DNA of 64,000 nt. Origin: Aliarcobacter skirrowii CCUG 10374 (GTDB lineage Bacteria > Campylobacterota > Campylobacteria > Campylobacterales > Arcobacteraceae). This document shows positions 61,412-64,000 of this stretch, one piece after another; positions within the stretch are counted from its first letter, which is position 1, and each line of letters starts with the position of its first letter. A program made the position numbers and the translations under genes. Below the pieces are notes generated by a model. The model was given only the letters and a program-made list of their open reading frames with translations. It was not told the DNA's origin and searched no databases. Location: the NCBI RefSeq assembly GCF_003544835.1, contig NZ_CP032099.1, positions 1 through 64,000 on the forward strand, written 5' to 3'.

Positions 61412-62282
61412 TCTTAAAATACTTAATAATCTCTGAATTTAAGCTAGAAATTATGTTTGAAACTCTATTTTCAAATTGACCTTTATTAAAAGTGTTTTGT
61501 CGTTTTGCAAGTTTTAAGGTATTTTGAATAATTTTATCTTCAAGCCTTTTTTTATCAATTTTTCCATCAAGATATTGTAAAGTTTCAACAATTCCAATAC
61601 TAGACATACAATTTGGCAATCTTGTATATTTTTTCTCTAAATATATAATCTCATCAATTAAGCCAGCTTCTATCATAGCTTTTGTTCTCAATGCAACTCT
61701 ACTTGCAAGGTCTTCTTTTTCCCATAAAATCTCAAATATTTTTAAATCTGCACTTAGTGTAACTTTTGGATTCTCTTTGAAGTATTGACTTGGGATTAAA
61801 CCACTTTGTTTATAAATAGAGTAGGCTTTTTGAACTCTATATCTATCATTTGGATCAATTTTTTGCATATACTCTTTATCTAAACTATAAAGCAAATTAT
61901 AAGTATCATTTAAACTCATATCTAACTCTACATTTGAGTTAAAACCAAGGCTTAAACCATCTGTTAAAGCTTTTAAGTAAAAACCAGTTCCACCAACAAT
62001 TATTAGATTTTTTAAGTTCTCTTGTGCAAATTTTTTTGCATTTTGATACAAATTTAAAAACTCAACAACATCAAACTTCTCATTTGGAAAAACTTCATCT
62101 ATCCCAAAATGAACTATATCACCTCGCTCTTTTTTTGTTGGTTTTGCACTTGCAATATCTATCTCTTTATATACACAAAGAGAGTCAAGCGAGAGTATTA
62201 TTGAGTTTGTTTTGTCTGCAAGTTCAAGTGATAGAGCTGTTTTACCAGATGCTGTTGTTCCAATAATTGCAATCTCTTTCAT
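61407..62282 (-). CDS. miaA: tRNA dimethylallyltransferase MiaA
   Basis: MiaA adds an isopentenyl group to A37 of tRNAs reading U-starting codons. The 291-residue protein has Walker A GTTASGKT at 8-15, SLDSLCVYKEIDIASAKPT, GGTGFYLKALTDGL and DPNDRYRVQKAYSIYKQSG. The C-terminal part has the KRQNTFNKGQF tRNA-contact motif. It is three bases downstream of a lipoprotein gene. Confidence 0.95.
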   Translation of the reverse strand: MKEIAIIGTTASGKTALSLELADKTNSIILSLDSLCVYKEIDIASAKPTKKERGDIVHFGIDEVFPNEKFDVVEFLNLYQNAKKFAQENLKNLIIVGGTGFYLKALTDGLSLGFNSNVELDMSLNDTYNLLYSLDKEYMQKIDPNDRYRVQKAYSIYKQSGLIPSQYFKENPKVTLSADLKIFEILWEKEDLASRVALRTKAMIEAGLIDEIIYLEKKYTRLPNCMSSIGIVETLQYLDGKIDKKRLEDKIIQNTLKLAKRQNTFNKGQFENRVSNIISSLNSEIIKYFKI

Positions 62283-62285
62283 TTT

Positions 62286-62471
62286 TTAATCAACTTTTTT
62301 ATAAGTTTCAATCTCAAGTTTTAGGCTATTTATCTCTTTCTCTTTTTCAACTAAAATTTTTATTAGTTCAGAGTTTGTCTTTTTGTTTGTAGCATTTTGT
62401 TCATTTTCAATTTTTGTTGCACAAGATGTGAAAAAAAGTATAAAAAGAGTTAAAGTAAGATATTTTTTCAT
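62286..62471 (-). CDS. Small lipoprotein with coiled-coil tail
   Basis: A 61-residue protein with a lipoprotein signal: MKKYLTLTLFILFFTSC, with the lipidated cysteine at 17. The rest is polar, ending in a heptad-like stretch ELIKILVEKEKEINSLKLEIETYKKV that should be a short coiled coil. An ATG at 62522 would add 17 residues that spoil the signal peptide. Function unknown. It lies just upstream of miaA. Confidence 0.65.
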   Translation of the reverse strand: MKKYLTLTLFILFFTSCATKIENEQNATNKKTNSELIKILVEKEKEINSLKLEIETYKKVD

Positions 62472-62542
62472 AAATTTGCCTTTTTTGCTTGGATTATAAC
62501 GAAAAAGCATTAATTTAATCATTATTAGATAATATTTTGCCC

Positions 62543-63418
62543 ATGGAAAAATTAATAAAAAAAATAAAAGATTTTAGTGAACTTGTAGTGTTTCAGCACT
62601 CTGTTTTTGCTTTGCCATTTATATTTATAGCAATGGTTGTATCATCTTCACAGATAAATCAGACACCTTGGTTTGGGTTTAAGCTTTTGGTTTTGGGAAC
62701 TTTGTGTGCAATATTTGCAAGAAACTTTGCAATGGGATTTAATAGATACATGGATAGAGATATCGATGGTTTAAATCCAAGAACTTCAAATCGTCCAAAT
62801 GTAGATGGAAGAATTAGTGCAAACTCAATGTTGGCATTTGTTATTTTTAATGCAATAGCATTTATTGTTGTAGCATACCTTGTAAATAGTTTGGCACTTA
62901 TTTTATCTGTTCCAATTTTAGTAATTATTGGTTCATACTCATACTTTAAAAGATTTTCATATTTAGCACATATAATTTTGGGAATATCTTTGGCTCTTGC
63001 ACCAATTGCTGGAGTTGTTGCTGTTAGTGAATCTATTCCTTTTTGGGTGATACTTTTAAGTATTGGAGTTATGTTTTGGGTTGCTGGGTTTGATTTACTT
63101 TACTCACTACAAGATATTGATGTGGATAAAAAACTAGGACTTCACTCTATTCCTTCAAAATTTGGTGCAAAAAAGACAATGCTATTTTCAAAAGTTTTTC
63201 ACTTTTTCACAGTTTTATTTTGGCTTTTGTTTGTGATTTATTCATCTGGTTCATATTTTGCATATTTCGCAGTTGTTATAAGTGCTTTGATGCTTAGTTA
63301 TGAACACTATTTAGTAAATAAAGATTTTAGAAAAATAGATAGAGCATTTTTTACTGTAAATGGATACTTGGGGATTGTATTCTTCTTTTTAATCGTTTTA
63401 GATAATATCTTCTTCTAA
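62543..63418 (+). CDS. mqnP: Menaquinone prenyltransferase MqnP (UbiA family)
   Basis: A 291-residue inner-membrane prenyltransferase with about eight helices. The two aspartate-rich Mg-prenyl-diphosphate motifs are NRYMDRDIDGLNPRT and SLQDIDVDKKLGLHS. UbiA enzymes prenylate 4-hydroxybenzoate or naphthoates; Campylobacterota make menaquinone by the futalosine route and lack ubiquinone, so MqnP is the likely role. A TTG six bases upstream is less likely than ATG at 62543. A terminator follows. Confidence 0.88.
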   Translation: MEKLIKKIKDFSELVVFQHSVFALPFIFIAMVVSSSQINQTPWFGFKLLVLGTLCAIFARNFAMGFNRYMDRDIDGLNPRTSNRPNVDGRISANSMLAFVIFNAIAFIVVAYLVNSLALILSVPILVIIGSYSYFKRFSYLAHIILGISLALAPIAGVVAVSESIPFWVILLSIGVMFWVAGFDLLYSLQDIDVDKKLGLHSIPSKFGAKKTMLFSKVFHFFTVLFWLLFVIYSSGSYFAYFAVVISALMLSYEHYLVNKDFRKIDRAFFTVNGYLGIVFFFLIVLDNIFF

Positions 63419-63430
63419 AAATTTTAAGCA

Positions 63431-63458
63431 AAATTAGGATAAACTTCAATCCTAATTT
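63431..63458 (+). terminator. Terminator after mqnP
   Basis: AAATTAGGAT (63431-63440) pairs exactly with ATCCTAATTT (63449-63458) around an eight-base loop, six bases before tRNA-Arg. The U-tract is contained in the 3' arm. Confidence 0.65.
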
Positions 63459-63464
63459 TAAAGT

Positions 63465-63541
63465 GCGTCTGTAGTTCAACTGGATAGAATACTCGGTTTC
63501 GACCCGAGGGGTTGTGGGTTCGACTCCTACCAGGCGTACCA
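63465..63541 (+). tRNA. tRNA-Arg (anticodon UCG)
   Basis: A 77-base cloverleaf: acceptor GCGTCTG pairs with CAGGCGT (two G-U), the anticodon stem CTCGG/CCGAG encloses the loop TTTCGAC with anticodon TCG (codon CGA), and the T-arm is GTGGG-TTCGACT-CCTAC. Discriminator A and an encoded CCA end it. No other tRNA is in the window. Confidence 0.97.
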
Positions 63542-63610
63542 TTTTCTAATATAAACTCTTAATATTTTAAAAATACAATCTTAAATTTCTATTTAGCTTT
63601 TTATATAAAT

Positions 63611-63630
63611 TTAGTAACCATTTTGTAATC
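63611..63630 (+). promoter_or_regulatory. PhoB-type direct repeat upstream of pstS
   Basis: TTAGTAACC (63611-63619) and TTTGTAATC (63622-63630) form an imperfect direct repeat with an 11-base period. TTGTAATCAA at 63623-63632 also occurs, inverted, in front of the Pit gene. It lies 46-65 bases before the pstS ATG, upstream of a likely -10 (GTAAAT near 63652), a position for activation. The regulator would be a PhoB-like protein not in the window. Confidence 0.45.
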
Positions 63631-63675
63631 AACAAATTTTAAACTTCCATTGTAAATAAATTTAATGGAGAAAAA

Positions 63676-64000
63676 ATGAGTTTAAAAAGAACATCAATTG
63701 CTTTAATAGCAAGTACCCTAATCGCTACAACTTTGAGTGCTAGAGATCAAATCAAAATTGTTGGTTCATCAACAGTTTATCCTTTTTCATCTTCAGTTGC
63801 TGAAGAGTTTGGAGCTACTACAAAATTCCCAACTCCAGTAGTTGAATCAACAGGAACAGGTGGAGGAATGAAACTATTTTGTAGTGGAATAGATATAAAC
63901 ACTCCTGATATTGCAAATGCTTCAAGACAGATGAAAGCTAGTGAGTTTAAAATGTGTCAAGAAAATGGTGTAACAGATATCACTGAAGCACTAATTGGAT
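63676..64000 (+). CDS. pstS: Phosphate ABC transporter substrate-binding protein PstS (partial)
   Basis: The first 108 codons of a phosphate-binding protein; the gene runs off the window. It has a signal peptide (MSLKRTSIALIASTLIATTLSA), then QIKIVGSSTVYPFSSSVAEEF and VVESTGTGGGMKLFCSGID, where the TGTGGG loop binds phosphate. GGAG precedes the ATG. It should be the first gene of a pst operon, the high-affinity partner to the Pit carrier at 30786. Confidence 0.93.
   Translation, partial: MSLKRTSIALIASTLIATTLSARDQIKIVGSSTVYPFSSSVAEEFGATTKFPTPVVESTGTGGGMKLFCSGIDINTPDIANASRQMKASEFKMCQENGVTDITEALIG

Noticed and set aside
63351-63542. Minus-strand frame of 63 residues starting MVRLVGVEPTTPRVETEYS
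   Set aside because: It is the reverse complement of tRNA-Arg plus the mqnP end. This peptide pattern is a well-known false protein arising from tRNA genes.

Overview
The window is a dense, AT-rich stretch of a chromosome of Campylobacterota (Epsilonproteobacteria). It most resembles the Arcobacter/Aliarcobacter group. The evidence is gene content and order (dnaA-dnaN-gyrB, rsmA-rnj-kdsD, a UbiA-type prenyltransferase of the futalosine menaquinone route, a full mod cluster), together with A/T-biased codons and TATAAT promoters without clear -35 boxes. Base 1 is the start of dnaA, so the sequence is probably numbered from the replication origin. The genus is my inference from protein similarity by memory, not a database result.

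Layout. 1-4.9 kb: dnaA, an origin-like dnaA-dnaN spacer with DnaA boxes and a DnaA-trio run, dnaN, gyrB. 4.9-7.5 kb: an FAD oxidoreductase, queF, an HTH/coiled-coil protein, the SRP RNA on the minus strand and a small DedA/YqaA membrane protein. 7.5-11.9 kb: a minus-strand molybdate block (modE, modA, a stand-alone Mop protein, modB, modC, a methyltransferase). 12-16.4 kb: a DUF4010 membrane protein, a LysR/MFS divergent pair and a pseudouridine synthase. 16.5-22.4 kb: purB, nrdA, nrdB and two small proteins. 22.4-27 kb, minus strand: acuI-like, gpsA, gatB, a SurA-like chaperone, dCMP deaminase. 27-35 kb, plus strand: accB-accC, a DEAD-box helicase, a Pit phosphate transporter, an AEC carrier that seems to start at ATA, and an asparagine-synthetase-like protein without its glutaminase nucleophile.

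34.9-43 kb is a minus-strand housekeeping block (rsmA, rnj, kdsD, rluB, rarA, hemJ, phoH, an orphan antitoxin-like gene) carrying three parS-like sequences. 43-48 kb, plus strand: hisF, a SIMPL protein, a nucleosidase-like protein, rlmN, a 36-residue membrane protein, gltX and an RRM protein. 48-56.2 kb is a metal-efflux block: OmpR-type regulator, histidine kinase, FixH/YtkA-like protein, TolC-type channel, membrane-fusion protein, CusA-type pump with the three copper-binding methionines, then YceI. 56.2-62.5 kb, minus strand: hom, an aminotransferase, rlmB, rsmI, rpmE, miaA, a lipoprotein. The end holds a menaquinone prenyltransferase, tRNA-Arg(UCG) and the start of pstS.

No CRISPR array, insertion sequence, prophage or integrated island was seen, and no clearly broken gene. 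No stretch above 300 bases lacks a gene; the longest spacers (6920-7121, 29006-29215, 63419-63675) are covered below. The most interesting signals are non-coding: the parS-like cluster, the DnaA-trio element, PhoB-type repeats at both phosphate transporter genes placed for opposite effects, an 11-bp-spaced repeat in front of the copper pump operon, a structured rpmE leader, an orphan promoter plus hairpin that may be a small RNA, and a hairpin before the SRP RNA.
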